A DNA stretch of 64,000 bases from Phytophthora colocasiae (GCA_018806915.1 JAGKQI010000100.1:1116001-1180000); one strand, 5' to 3'. Positions 52,639 to 63,479 are shown, counted from the stretch's first letter. Numbers and translations: made by a program. Notes: generated by a model from the letters alone, not told the origin.

Positions 52639-54433
52639 GTAATGAGCGAGAGATATTTTAGCTCGCTCCCTTTCCAAAACCGCATCGTCAAGTGTACTAC
52701 GTGAGCCCAGAAGCGGCACCATAGAGTGCAAATCGTTAATACTAATCGACTTCTTGACGAACCGCATCATTTGCATGGTTTGCTGCTCCTGCATCGTTTC
52801 GAGTAGGTTCCACGTGTTGAAATTGAGACGCGTTCGAAAGATTAAGTAGGCCAGGTGTCTTCGAATCGCGCTCTTGATCCGGTTCGCCGAAAGCACCGCT
52901 TCTGAATAGAGCTCAACACGCTCCAAGGCATAACTTCGCACCTGGTTATCTTGTTTCACCAGTTCCACACTCACAGTCCCTCTTCCATCCACACCTTCGG
53001 GTAAATGTACGTCCACTACGCGACCTGGTAAAATACCGTACACCAGGACCCGTGTACCAGTTTTCAGTGATGAAAGCTGGTTGCTAATCGGTGAACAGTC
53101 CCGACAGATACGCACTTCATCGTAGTAGCCTTGCAGCGGCAACCGGGGTGCCAACACGGTACATTCATCACACATACACGTTCCACATTTGCTACAAGCG
53201 TAAGACAAAATCAGTGTCAAATGTTGAAATGAATGAGCACCTACACGGTCAACCGTACCGACAGTGATGAGGGCGGATGAAAAAGGTGAAGTCCTTCTTG
53301 CACACCATACAGTACGTTGCGTTTTGCACCCAGATCGGTCGAAGAGCAATGCGAAATGAGCGTTCCCACTTCAAATACACCGCGTCTCTGCTGGCACGAA
53401 GCCTCCAGGACAATAATTGACCTAAAGGCGAGTACCCCGTGAGTCGCATTTCAAGCTTCTTACGGTTGAACACGAGTCCGCGTTTGAGGAGATCAGCTTC
53501 GTATTCCTCCTCGTTCTTGGCTAAACTCTTGGTGTGACTTGACGCACGCAGTGTCATGAAACCTCGCAGGTGCTTGGCCGTGAGGTGGACTCTACGATCT
53601 CCGTCGGGCGTCACCGCTGGCATTGGCAGTTCGTAATAGCAGAAACGTCCATTACGGAAAAGCTGGAAGTACCGATAGTGTGCGTAGTCCCCCAGTTTGA
53701 TCAAGGCACCCTCCATGAGCTTCTGTTCACCGATATAATTGTTTTCGATCTCGTCATCGTCCGGAGCCCGACGACCAAGGCCTGCATGCATAGTGAAGCC
53801 ATCAGTTCCAGCAGCACAGCAGAGTCTTCCGAACATTTGTACTTCACTCAGGTAGATTGGAAACTGTGGGTGGAATGGATAAGCATCTATGCCGATTTTC
53901 TTCAAATAGATCCAAACAGAAGGTGTTTGAACATATTGTGTGCCTCTACCTTCAGTAAGTGTGATCTCCCAGGCCACAAGATCTACAAACCACATGAAGA
54001 GCGAAAACATTAGGTCCTTAGTAACCCGCTGCACACCAAAACTGTTCGCTTAAAGTTCAACATTATTCGACTATCAGTTCTACACAAGTACAGGAAGTAT
54101 TACTCTACATGCAAGTCTATCGCAATTGTTGCACACAGCACGGTCGTCTAAAGTGCAGGTGCAGCTGTATGGTAGACGTTCAATCCGTCCTAGTGCTGGA
54201 AAACGCTCTGCTGTGTCGAGTTCGAGCCGTCGCACGCCTCCGAGCTGCCAGCACCGAAGTCCTGCGTCCAGTACAGTGCACACGGTAATTAGTCTAGGTT
54301 GCAAAATAATCTCATACGCTAAATAATCTCACTGCACTTTACCGAGACTAATTACCGTGTACAAGAATTTTGGAAATGCAAAATTAATCTCACTCCATAA
54401 AGTTCATGAAATAATCTCAGTTGATAATCGGGC

Positions 54434-54510
54434 TTGACACTGGTGCAGTGGTTAGATTACAGCCCTCACAATCACTTCACCAGGGTTCGAGTCCCTCGGC
54501 GGGGAACGTA
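54434..54510 (+). other. tRNA-derived (SINE-like) head with Pol III boxes
   Basis: An A-box-like TGGTGCAGTGG at 54441 and a B box GGTTCGAGTCC at 54484 lie 43 nt apart, as in a tRNA gene. A T-arm can be drawn (AGGG-TTCGAGT-CCCT), but the acceptor ends do not pair. It may be a SINE fragment or a tRNA relic. Confidence 0.45.
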
Positions 54511-54540
54511 GGTCGGGTGTCAAGTGCTACAGACCTCTCT

Positions 54541-54971
54541 CAGTCTGCGGATTCATTCGTGATCGCAAAGATCAAGGACGTTTGGTCAAGAAAGTGGAAT
54601 GAGAGGAAGATTGACCTTATCGAGCGTGATCAATGGCAGAATGCCATTCGGAAGGACGGCTCGTGGTCAGGAAAGCTGAAAGGCCTTCTTTCTATCCCTT
54701 GCATCGGAGGCGGTGAGGGAGGTCAATGCCAAGAGAGACAAGAACGGCTTAAGCTACGCTCGCAAGGCCATGATTCGTTGTGGACTCTCGCTAGGTGTTG
54801 ATGGAACGTGGAGAACGACTCAGCTGTTTTCTCACTTACAAGAGATAATTCGAAAGTACCCTGAGTACTTTGCTGAAGGCGTTGCAGGCGAGAAACGCAC
54901 CAGTAAACACCGTGACGATGACACTGCTACAATCAACACCTTGCCTGATGGTAGAGTTTACGCACTCAGAC
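54541..54971 (+). other. coding-like remnant in the mariner-like element
   Basis: A frame from 54541 and a shifted one from 54713 read ERDQWQNAIRKDGSWSGKL and RKAMIRCGLSLGVDGTW, HLQEIIRKYPEYF, NTLPDGRVYALR. It resembles a captured or decayed ORF. After removing the inner elements it reads on into 61070. No family assigned. Confidence 0.35.
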
Positions 54972-54973
54972 TA

Positions 54974-55609
54974 ACGGAAATTCCCGATTAATACCCTCTA
55001 CCCGAATAGTGCCCTCCGAGGGTAACCCGATCGTAACCTTCAACACAAGTGACCAGCTATTTTGTTGCATCACTAGCACTGTCTACAGGTGTGCGTCTGT
55101 CCTATACCAGCAACGCTCATTCAGCAAAATGCCATTAAGAATTCCCATGACATTGGCATCTACAAGACGTTCAAGAACCTACTCTACAAGGAGATCATTG
55201 CGTGGAAGGAGAGCGACAAGGTCGAGCACGCTCGCTTCGGCAACCCGCGTATGCCGTCGGTAGATACTTTGTGAGTGGGTAAGAAAGGCATGGCAAGATA
55301 CTACTGTCATTAACTCCGTCGCTGCTGCTGGCTTTACAGACAGCTACCTGGACTTGCATATTGCGAAGCACGACGTCTACGGTGAGCGATTCTGTGCAAG
55401 CTGGAAAGCCGCTGACGAAGATCACAAGGACCCTAAGAACGTAGGAGACTTTAATCTGGACGAGCTGCGCGACGCTCTTGATGATACTGCCCTGATAGAC
55501 GAGTAACCTTTCGGCAATACAGAGTAACCTTTTGGCAATACAGAGTAACCTTTTGGATTTTGGGAGGTACTATTAAATAGTGCCCGGGGTATTAATCGGG
55601 AATTTCCGT
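54974..55609 (+). mobile_element. pogo-like element, copy 2 (deletion derivative)
   Basis: 636 bp with the ends ACGGAAATTCCCGAT, TA at 54972-54973 and 55610-55611. It matches copy 1 (13303 down to 12705 and 11405-11351) in reverse orientation and lacks the nested Mutator-like element. The transposase C-terminal segment (55130-55506) is in frame through KAWQDTTVINSVAAAGFTD but broken upstream at PSVDTL. Confidence 0.8.
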
Positions 55610-56018
55610 TAACCCTTTAGAGGCCATAAGGTGCATTTTGACCCCGTTGACATCTCCTCCGACTGAACCCATCAAAACTGCCATGAAGGGGGTCATTTTG
55701 ACCCCTTTCGCAGAAGTTCAACGAGCACATCACCTTCTCCAATTACAACCAATCCGGTCAAATAACGCAGGTTAATATTTTACGTGGTGTGGCAAACATC
55801 ACATAAGATACGCGATTAGGTACGAAAACTATGGTGTTTGCGTCAGCAATATGCGTACTAAGTACGTAATTTTGGTGATGCGCCAGCGTAGTGAGGTGCT
55901 TTTGGTAAGGACCCTGTCTCCACACCATTACTTCCACATTAGTTTTTCATACAAAACTGAAGTCAGTTGCCAACTTTCCCTACAAGGATTCAGTCTGTGG
56001 TGCCTGCTTGTCGACAAC

Positions 56019-57410
56019 ATGGCCACTTCGTTCACTTTTGAGGACGACAAGGAGGTCGTACAGCTAGCGTCATCCTACGTGCGCGCGAGGAAGCGAATAT
56101 CATGGGCGGACATCGCTCAGCATATGAAGCGCACAGGCCACGGTGCGAGAGCGCTACGGGAGCGCGTTCGGACTCTGAAGAAGACATGGGGGGCGGACAT
56201 CCAGCAGTTCCCGCCAAGCTTCTTTACGCCGGTGCATCGGCCGCGGGGTCGGCCACTCACAGTGATACGTCAGTTGCGGCAAGCCGCTCCGCGACAACAG
56301 CGCGAATCTGGAGGACGGATAACGCAACAGCAACGCTCGAGTGATGGTGGTCAGGTGCGGCAACAGCGACCTGGCACGAGCGCTGCGCCACGACCGCCTC
56401 TAGTGCAGCATCCGGACACAAGCCACCATCGTGTTGCCTCCACACCTCAGCACGTGACTTCTGCAGCGCCTCCAACATTTCATGTACCTTCAGAATCTCG
56501 GCCGCCTGGGACATCTGCGCCTCTACTACTGCCAGCATCTCAAGCATCTCTAGCGCCTACGACCACCCAAACATGTTCCCCTTCAGCGTTACAAGGATCT
56601 CTCGGTACTCAAACAGCACCAGCGCCAGAACAGACACGTGGTCATAGCATCCCAAGAATTCAGGCAGGTTCGTTGGGGTCGCAAACCGCCCGGGATGAGG
56701 ACGTGATCAGATCCCTTTGTGGTGGTAGCAGCTCACTAAGTTTTCCCGGTGTTCAAGAAGAAGCAATATCACCACCAATGTCCCCGCCAAGTGGAGAACG
56801 AGATGTAACAGCAATTTTTGCCGATGTCCCTCGCGAAGTTATTGTTCAAGGGACTATAAAAATGCCGCATCGCAACGCTGGAGAATTACTGCCAAGTGGA
56901 ATTTCTACTCTGCTCCGTGAGATCGGCGAGATCAAGGCGTCTGACATCTTTCTCGACATCGGTGCTGGTGATGGGAATGTGATCGCACATGTTGCCTTGA
57001 CAGCAAACGTGCATAGGGCAATTGGCATTGAAATTCGTCGCGAGTTATGCACGGTGGGGTTGGAGATGATGTCCAGGAGCGTGAGATCGACACGGCTCAT
57101 CGAAAGATCCCAACTTATATGTCAGGACATTGTTGGACTGCCCATTTCGACCACACTACCCTACGCCGACGCTACAGTTGTATATTGGAACAATGTTCTC
57201 TTCGAACAGCGAGCTATTGAGTACGTGAAGAACGAGCTTTCTGGGATGTTCCTGCTGCGCGTATTGGTGAGCGCTCTAAACTTCTGTCCAAGACACCGCG
57301 ACAGCTGCCACAACGATTTCTGTCGTGCGTTCAAGTTGGAGAAGGTGCTCGATCTCCCCTGTAGCTGGAAGGCCGACCTCCAGCAGATCTTTTTATACAA
57401 GTCGCTCTGA
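56019..57410 (+). CDS. Myb/SANT plus DOT1-like methyltransferase, piggyBac cargo
   Basis: 463 residues from ATG 56019 (MATSFTFEDDKEVVQLASSY); the frame is open 168 nt further upstream. Residues 5-60 look like a Myb/SANT helix set (KRISWADIAQHMKRTGHGAR, ALRERVRTLKKTWG). Residues 70-270 are a Gln/Ser/Pro-rich linker. The C-terminal 190 residues form a SAM-dependent methyltransferase fold of the DOT1 type: FLDIGAGDGNVIAHVAL (SAM loop), AIGIEIRRELC (acidic SAM-ribose site), and ADATVVYWNNVLFE, matching the DOT1 NNxxF motif. DOT1 enzymes methylate histone H3 lysine 79; the substrate here is unknown. The frame is intact, which implies recent activity or selection. Confidence 0.75.
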   Translation: MATSFTFEDDKEVVQLASSYVRARKRISWADIAQHMKRTGHGARALRERVRTLKKTWGADIQQFPPSFFTPVHRPRGRPLTVIRQLRQAAPRQQRESGGRITQQQRSSDGGQVRQQRPGTSAAPRPPLVQHPDTSHHRVASTPQHVTSAAPPTFHVPSESRPPGTSAPLLLPASQASLAPTTTQTCSPSALQGSLGTQTAPAPEQTRGHSIPRIQAGSLGSQTARDEDVIRSLCGGSSSLSFPGVQEEAISPPMSPPSGERDVTAIFADVPREVIVQGTIKMPHRNAGELLPSGISTLLREIGEIKASDIFLDIGAGDGNVIAHVALTANVHRAIGIEIRRELCTVGLEMMSRSVRSTRLIERSQLICQDIVGLPISTTLPYADATVVYWNNVLFEQRAIEYVKNELSGMFLLRVLVSALNFCPRHRDSCHNDFCRAFKLEKVLDLPCSWKADLQQIFLYKSL

Positions 57411-57542
57411 AGTGCGTAGTGAAATCACAGCAATATACATTTTTTGTTTCTATACTATATTCAAGTGTATTGCCACATTTAACCCACCGTAATTTTTCTT
57501 GTGCTGCTTTTACATACTTAGATCAAGATAAATACCCACAAC

Positions 57543-60348
57543 TCACAGAACTATTGACCTTACAACTGTACGACCTCCATCAGCTCTAAGTTCTTCGCCA
57601 GTGTCCACATTCTCTTGAACCGCAGTTGATAGCAGACTCCGCTTTAGTTTATACAATTCTGAGCTTGTCCGTGCCTTTCCTCTTTGTGAAAAGAGCTTCT
57701 TGGGGAGATAGAAGCGGTGAAACTTCTCCCAACACGTCCAAGTGGTCTCTGGACAAGCAAACGGCTCCTTGGAGACATGGACATTCTGGCAAAGGCAAAC
57801 GTTATGAAGCACACACACGTCCGTCACTTCAGTAGCGTAGCGATCTTCCCAACGGCACACGACGCATTTCCTACGCTTGCGGTTCATGTCAGTATAGAAT
57901 TTAGCTTCGAGAAACAGCCGAGCATCTTTTCTGAGGACTCTCAGAGCATGGAGTTTCATTTGTTGATCGTGCAACCCAGACTGTGCTCGACGGAGATGAA
58001 TGTTCAGGATCCATGCTTGCCGCACTGTCCGCGTAAAACATCAACCGTTCACTGGGGGCCTCCTTCCACTTCCCCGACAACAACTCGGAACAGAGTTCAA
58101 CAACGAAATCTCGGTGTGGGTCTCGCACCTTACTAAAATCCACCGCCAACCTCCGGGTCAAATAAGCATTAGCTCGAGCAACGTCGATAAGAGCTAATGC
58201 TAGTTTCTTGTGCCATTTCTTGAACGAGTGCCCATCTGACAGCGACAACCGAGCGCGAATTAGATCAAGGCGATCTACGCCTTGCATACTAGCGTTGTAC
58301 TCCTTGATGCATGTCGGGGCCGAAAAACTTCGCTTTTCAGAGCGCACTTGTCGGGCTACTGAAGTAAGCGTTGACGGGTCGGCATTTGAGATCACGGTTA
58401 CAATAGCGCTATCGTACCACGACGCTGCAACCAGCGAGCTATCAGCCGAAACAGCCTGCCGGGAGGTTCCACGGGAGCAGTCTTTCTTCTCCAAAAGTAC
58501 ATGGCGAGGAAAATGGGAGCTGGTCTTCCGCACAGTGCCACGAGCGTAGAGACCCTTGAGACGTAGTGCCATCAGCAGCTGCACTGAAGTGTAGTAGTTG
58601 TCGGAGTTGACAATCCGACGAGTAGCATACAGCGGCCGAACAACTTCTAGAACGCACTTCCGAATCGAGGACAGCTCTGCGACTTCATCGCTCAACGCCT
58701 GCGCTGGTTCAGGTGAAACAACGCCATCCAAACGTTCGGTGATTTCGCTCACGCAATGCAACCGAAAGTTCAGCGATATCCAACTCGTAGCGCAACAGAG
58801 CATGTAAATCCGGAAGTGGTATTTCCCCGTCGGTTTCATAGGATTATATACAATGAGGGCCTTGCCGTACTTTGACCGGCAAGCAACACTTGCTTCGTCT
58901 AGCGCAACGTTACGACCGACCTCCACGTATTTTGCCCCAATTGTCTTCAATATATTCAGCAGTGGACGGATCTTGGCGGCCTGGTCCTGTGCTCCCGCGT
59001 TGGTCTCAATACATTGAAAGCAGAAAGCTTTCCTCAGCTCTTTGAATCGGCGCAGAGGCATCACGTTATCCAGCCCAACTGAAGCCCCACCCAATATCAA
59101 ATTCTCCACTTGTGTGCCCCAGTAGTTAGCGTATTCACCTTTGTCGACAAGAGATAGGAACAGCAGTATCCCCAAAAATATCATGAGTTCATCAAGTGAA
59201 AACGGTTTCCCGACTGCGATATTGTTCAGGCGTGCATAGGTATTCATCTCTCCAACAACTTGCTGCCAGAATGAAACCGGAATGTACGCGAAAAAACTCG
59301 ACGAGGCCGAGTGCTGGAAGATATGCTTGAATTCTGGTCGCAGTCGTGTTTTAGTTGATCCATCGGCATGTTCGTACAGGTCAGGAGGAGCCTCGCACTG
59401 GTTTTCGGGCTCAAATCGGATGCTTTTGATAGCCTCTACCTCTGCTAATGACGTCGGAAGTTCCATCGGAGGGTCGAAAGGCTCCATGTACTCCTCTAGA
59501 ATGTCGGTGTCATCATCGACATTGACTTCCTCACCGTCATCAACTGCACACAAGCGCCCCCATCCAGCCCCAGTAGAACGTCCGTGTAGAGCCCGATAGT
59601 TAGCGTTGCCCCGCTGCACAGCGCTCAGATTCAAAGTCTCAACGTGGTTTTGGAACTGCGAGTCCAACCAGTTAATCTGGAACAGCGACTGCTTCAAAAC
59701 TCGGCAGACTCTTCCAACCAGATACGCACTCCCGACTCCAACATACTTCTTCTTTTGAGTAATAAAGCCCTCCTTCGCTGGAGCGAATGCTACCAGTGTG
59801 TCTACATACATAGACAACACTGACGGCAGGTTTTTTTTCTTCGTACGTCGAGTAGCTGTACCATTAGGCGTCGGTGTACTTGGCTCGGTAACAGTGGCCG
59901 TAGAAGACAACCTGGTGGGCAGTCCCGTAGCATTAGCAGGTGACAATGCTGCGGCACGTAATAACGGCGACTCGTTGGTGTTGGTTGTGGTAGTGGGCAG
60001 TACGGCGTCTGTACTGGTGCTGGGTCGTTGTGAGGCTTCAGCGACGTCGTTCAAGATGAGGTCAAGACTTCGTCTGGGTTTAGTGGCCTGTTTGTTCACC
60101 ACTGGCACTTCCTCTGGCGGCCGGCTTCGCTTTGACGCAGACTTTGGCTTGTTCTTTGACCCCCTCGGGCGGCCTCGCTTCCGCTTGGGTGGGGCGGCAT
60201 CTGAATGCTGGATGTCTGGTGCTACGGCCCCCTCCTGTGCTGTCCTTCCACGGGTCACAGCTTCGAGCGTACGTGATTCATCGCTAGGGGTGCTGATGGG
60301 TGTCGCTACCTCCTGCATAGGCTCGATCGCTTGTGAGGGTGTAGTCAT
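57543..60348 (-). CDS. piggyBac transposase with AT-hook and C-terminal Cys-rich domain
   Basis: The frame is open to 60486; the ATG at 60348 (MTTPSQAIEPMQ) is a plausible start. An AT-hook (KRKRGRPRGSKNK) lies near residue 55. The DDE_Tnp_1_7 core shows FSLDELMIFLGILLFLSL, VALDEASVACRSKYGKAL (first Asp), VNSDNYYTSVQLLMAL (second Asp) and ASMQGVDRLDLIRARLS (last Asp). The Cys-rich end (CVVCRWEDRYATEV, CVLHNVCLCQ) is in another frame at 57543-58025, so a frameshift or an intron near 57960-58030 is needed to join it. It cuts at TTAA. Confidence 0.8.
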
Positions 60349-61812
60349 TGCAAGCCTCTGCCTTCCACGCGTCTTCGGTTTGTAAGTGGCAACTGAGACG
60401 CATTGCGTCCGTCGATTTGTATCAGTTGGTACAAGATCAAATTTGAGAAAATTCAATTTCAATACTGAAAACAAGTTACGTGCCACACTAGAAAATTCAA
60501 TTTCAATACTGAAAACTAGTTACGTGCCACACTTATTTATATTCATGCAACTGAGTGTTCATTGTGCCGCTGTAAGCAGGCTACAATATGGGTACGTTTC
60601 TACTGGGCCGATGGGGTTGGCTCGCGTTGCGGAGTGAAGGCGGATGTACTTCGTCATGTAGATCGTGTCCGCTCAGGGCCACTGACAGCACATCCGTTGA
60701 AGTTGAACGCGTAAGGTATGTAGTGGGATCCGTAATTTATCACGGATCCGCCTCTATCTGTCTCAGGTTTTGTGCATTACGTGAACACAGCTTGACCAAT
60801 GACAAAACTCGCTGTCGATTTTGCTTGTGGCAGCTGTTATGTCAGCCAATGAAATTATTGCATAGAATATTGAGGAGAGTACAGTGGCTTATGAAAGGGA
60901 TCAAATTGCCCTCCTTGATTGACCTATTGCCATATGTTCAGGACGACTCCGATCAGGCAAGTACCGTGTTTTAAGAAGGGGGTCATTTTGCCCCCCTTCG
61001 TATGTTAACATGCTAACTTTGTATACCATAGTAGTCAAGGTCAATAAGCTCTGTTCGCGAAAGGGTTAATTCATGTGAACTCCCCCAAAAGCACCTCACA
61101 TAAAATAATTTCAATGAGACTAATTACCGTGACCACTGTAGTGCTTGTACGTGCTCTCAGGGTTGTACGCGTACGCCGTGCCGAACATGGTGTAATCGGC
61201 CCCGAGGATGTTGGCGCGATGGCCAGGAGAGTTCATCCACGACTCCATCACGGCGGTCACGTCCACCTGACCGGCCGCCACGTTCTCAGCCACGGCGTTC
61301 CACTGGTATCCGGCGTCCGTCACGCGCTTCGACATGGTGGATCCGTCCGATCCGTCGTGAGCCATGACGTTGTTCTTGGCCTGGTCGTCGGAGTGGCGCT
61401 GTGCCGCGTTCTGCAGCTTCTTGTTCATGCAGAGTGCCGAGAGCCCGTTGGCCGCGCGTTCCTTGTTGACAGCGGCCAGCATGGCGGAGAAGTAGCACTT
61501 CGTAAGACATGTGCGAAATTGAGTACGGTTTGTGTGGCAGAATCGCCTTCTTTGTCAGTCTGTTTAGCCCAGTTTAGGGTTAGGGATCGTCAGGTTTTTG
61601 TCCATTTAGGCACATCGGCGAGGGGTGGATTCGCACCAGTTGGATCCGCCATCTGCGTCTCAACTGAAAAATTAGTCGCTTACTATCAAATTCGCCGCGA
61701 AGCTGTCTGCTCCACGGGTGCGACGGGTCAAAATCGCACGTGCGACATTGAAGGATGAAATTATAATGAAACCCTTTTTAATGCTAATTTTCGTGTTATT
61801 ACTTTGTGTAGG

Positions 61813-63144
61813 ATGAATATCTCGGATTTACTATCCACAGGTCCTCCTCCAAGCCCTCCAACGACTGAAAACTCCTCACGCACCTGTGAGAGTTGTCACC
61901 ACGTTTTCTCTCGCAGCGACAATTTGCTCCGACACCTAAAAAAGCCATGTCGCGGTCTCCCAAAGCCTCCATTTCAGCTGTGCAATCGGTGCTTTAACTA
62001 CGTCAAAGGCTACCCTATTCAGCTCAAGCGTCATCAAGAACGGAAAGGCTGCATGCCCGTAGCTGAAAGAGAAGCGCATCATGACCGGATGGAACAACAG
62101 CGACGTCAGCGGGACGCGGAGATCAAACGCCGGAGGAGAGCACAACGGATGGAGGGTTGCCATGACTCCGCAACGGGGGTACAAGCGGACGAATTGAGAC
62201 AAGCCAATGGGTCGTCAATCCTAGATGATCTGTTGCTAGACAGCGATGACCAAGGTGATGGTGAAGGTGTTCCGGATGTTTTCAATGATGATGGTGACCA
62301 GCACAGTGGAGATGATGACGCCACTCAAGTTTACGACAATCATCCTGATGGTTTACGCTCTCGTGATGAGTCGGTCAACGAATTGCTGAACCTGGATTTT
62401 CCGGATTTCAATTTGGAATGGCTCGACATGGAACCGTCCTTGGATCCTAGCACCGAAACCAACAACGTATCGAGCACTGGTGACACTTCTGATAGCGCAG
62501 CACCCATACCAAGTTCTGTTTCAAACGATGTGCACACTCATGAAGAGGATACTGAGTGTCTTTTCTGTCGTGAAACACTGAATGAGTCGGCCGTTTTATG
62601 GGAGTGCCAGGCGTGCCACCAAAAGAGTCACCGCGGCTGTGTCACGACATATCTCGAGCACGATAGTAGGTGTCCCCTCTGTCGTAACGAGATAGTACTT
62701 GAACTTGGTGACGACGAAGTTTTGGTGGTCAATCACGTTCCGGCGCCTCCAAGATGTATGATTTGCAAGAAAACGGAAGATGAGTATGCAAGAGAGCGTG
62801 AAAGGACACGTGACACCAATTGTGGCGAGATCATCAAGGAAGGCTCTCATTGCTCACACACATGTGGCCTCAAGTGTTTGCGTGCGTACAATGAGCGATA
62901 CTTCAAGTTGACCAGCTCGTCTGACTTCAAGTGTCCGGACTGCAAATACCCCTTTCCCGTGGACAATTTGTTTTACAGTGATCAGGCCCCCCAAGATGCA
63001 CCATCTTTACCTATGATGACGTTGCCCGCGACGACACCATCGGCCAGATCAGTAAACACCTTTGACGACGACTTCCGCGACAGTGATTTCGACAGCGAGC
63101 CGGATCATTCGTCGGACGAAGATTACCAACCAGGAGACAATTAG
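61813..63144 (+). CDS. C2H2 zinc finger plus RING-type protein
   Basis: About 443 residues; the ATG at 61813 (MNISDLLSTGPPP) is a likely start. Two C2H2-like fingers at the N-terminus: CESCHHVFSRSDNLLRHLKK and CNRCFNYVKGYPIQLKRHQE. An Arg-rich helix and a long acidic stretch follow. A RING/PHD-like module reads ECLFCRETLNES, WECQACHQKSHRGCV, SRCPLCRNE. A second Cys cluster (RCMICKKTEDE, CSHTCGLKCLRAYNE, FKCPDCKYPFP) follows, then an acidic tail. It could be a ubiquitin ligase or transcription-like factor encoded by a transposon. An intron just upstream (AG at 61811-61812) is possible. Confidence 0.6.
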   Translation: MNISDLLSTGPPPSPPTTENSSRTCESCHHVFSRSDNLLRHLKKPCRGLPKPPFQLCNRCFNYVKGYPIQLKRHQERKGCMPVAEREAHHDRMEQQRRQRDAEIKRRRRAQRMEGCHDSATGVQADELRQANGSSILDDLLLDSDDQGDGEGVPDVFNDDGDQHSGDDDATQVYDNHPDGLRSRDESVNELLNLDFPDFNLEWLDMEPSLDPSTETNNVSSTGDTSDSAAPIPSSVSNDVHTHEEDTECLFCRETLNESAVLWECQACHQKSHRGCVTTYLEHDSRCPLCRNEIVLELGDDEVLVVNHVPAPPRCMICKKTEDEYARERERTRDTNCGEIIKEGSHCSHTCGLKCLRAYNERYFKLTSSSDFKCPDCKYPFPVDNLFYSDQAPQDAPSLPMMTLPATTPSARSVNTFDDDFRDSDFDSEPDHSSDEDYQPGDN

Positions 63145-63221
63145 TTTTAGCACGAAGCCAAGGTAATCTGTTAAATACATGTATGTTGCATACATCTCAT
63201 CTCGTTTGTCACAACTGGACT

Positions 63222-63475
63222 TCTGAGGCAGACACTGGACTTTTGAGGCAGACTGGACTTTTGAGGCAGACACTGGACTTTTGAGGCAGACTGGACTTTT
63301 AAGGCAGACTGGACTTTTGAGGCAGACTGGACTTTTGAGGCAGATTGGACTTTTGAGGCAGATTGGACTTTTGAGGAGGACTAGACTTTTGAGGCAGATT
63401 GGACTTTTGAGGCAGATTGGACTTTTGAGGAGGACTAGACTTTTGAGGAGGACTAGACGTTTGAGGCAGATTTAT
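63222..63475. repeat. minisatellite of about 17 bp
   Basis: About 14 units of GGACTTTTGAGGCAGACT with variants (GGAGGACTAGACTTTTGA, GGCAGACACTGGAC). It lies between the convergent 61813 and 63480 genes. Confidence 0.85.
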
Positions 63476-63479
63476 TTTT

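Larger units (their letters stand above)
45547..54034 (-). pseudogene. PH-FYVE-IQ-PPP (PPEF-like) phosphatase gene, split by gypsy 2
   Basis: Exons 54034-53259, 53191-52639 plus 46881-45673 (one exon cut by gypsy 2), and 45635-45547. Counting the GTAAT duplication once gives 2622 nt, exactly 874 codons. Domains in order: PH (EGALIKLGDYAHYRYFQLF ... KWERSFRIAL), FYVE (CMVCKKDF, then RPHHCR|KCGTCMCDEC across a splice), an IQ-like helix (IKSAIRRHLAYLIFRTRL), a PPP phosphatase (GDLHGQ, GDFVDRG, GNHEERM, HGGLSNHEN, FSASNYCG), and an EF-hand-like end (EGGINYRRFISKAH). The protein would bind phosphoinositides and dephosphorylate Ser/Thr, probably under Ca/calmodulin control. As it stands the gene is interrupted. 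Confidence 0.88.
55613..61065. mobile_element. piggyBac element with methyltransferase cargo
   Basis: Flanked by TTAA (55609-55612 and 61066-61069); the ends read CCCTTTAGAGG on the left and CCCTTTCGCGA inward on the right. Near-palindromic GGGGGTCATTTTGACCCC lies subterminally at about 55677 and a version at 60980. Two convergent genes: a plus-strand Myb/SANT-DOT1-like methyltransferase (56019-57410) and a minus-strand transposase (60348-57543). Confidence 0.88.
54274..61138. mobile_element. Tc1/mariner-like element holding pogo and piggyBac insertions
   Basis: The ends are inverted repeats (CAGTGCACACGGTAATTAGT on the left, CAGTGGTCACGGTAATTAGT read inward on the right) with TA duplications at 54272-54273 and 61139-61140. 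Without the two inner elements it is about 770 bp and non-autonomous. A second inverted copy of ACGGTAATTAGTCTCGG lies at 54336-54353. Confidence 0.75.
54068..61495 (-). pseudogene. CAP/PR-1-like gene CAP5, split by nested transposons and truncated
   Basis: The 3' part lies at 54068-54273 (matching the tail and 3' flank of CAP4), the 5' part at 61139-61495 (MLAAVNKERAANGLSALCMN ... SPGHRANILGADYTMFG, YKHY). The two meet at a TA in the codons for HYW. The gene's signal peptide and first residues are missing because another element appears to begin at 61496. Within the remaining CAP domain the cleft residues are intact. Confidence 0.85.

Noticed and set aside
63222..63475. CRISPR-like array
   Set aside because: Units are contiguous tandem repeats without spacers, in a eukaryotic setting; a minisatellite.
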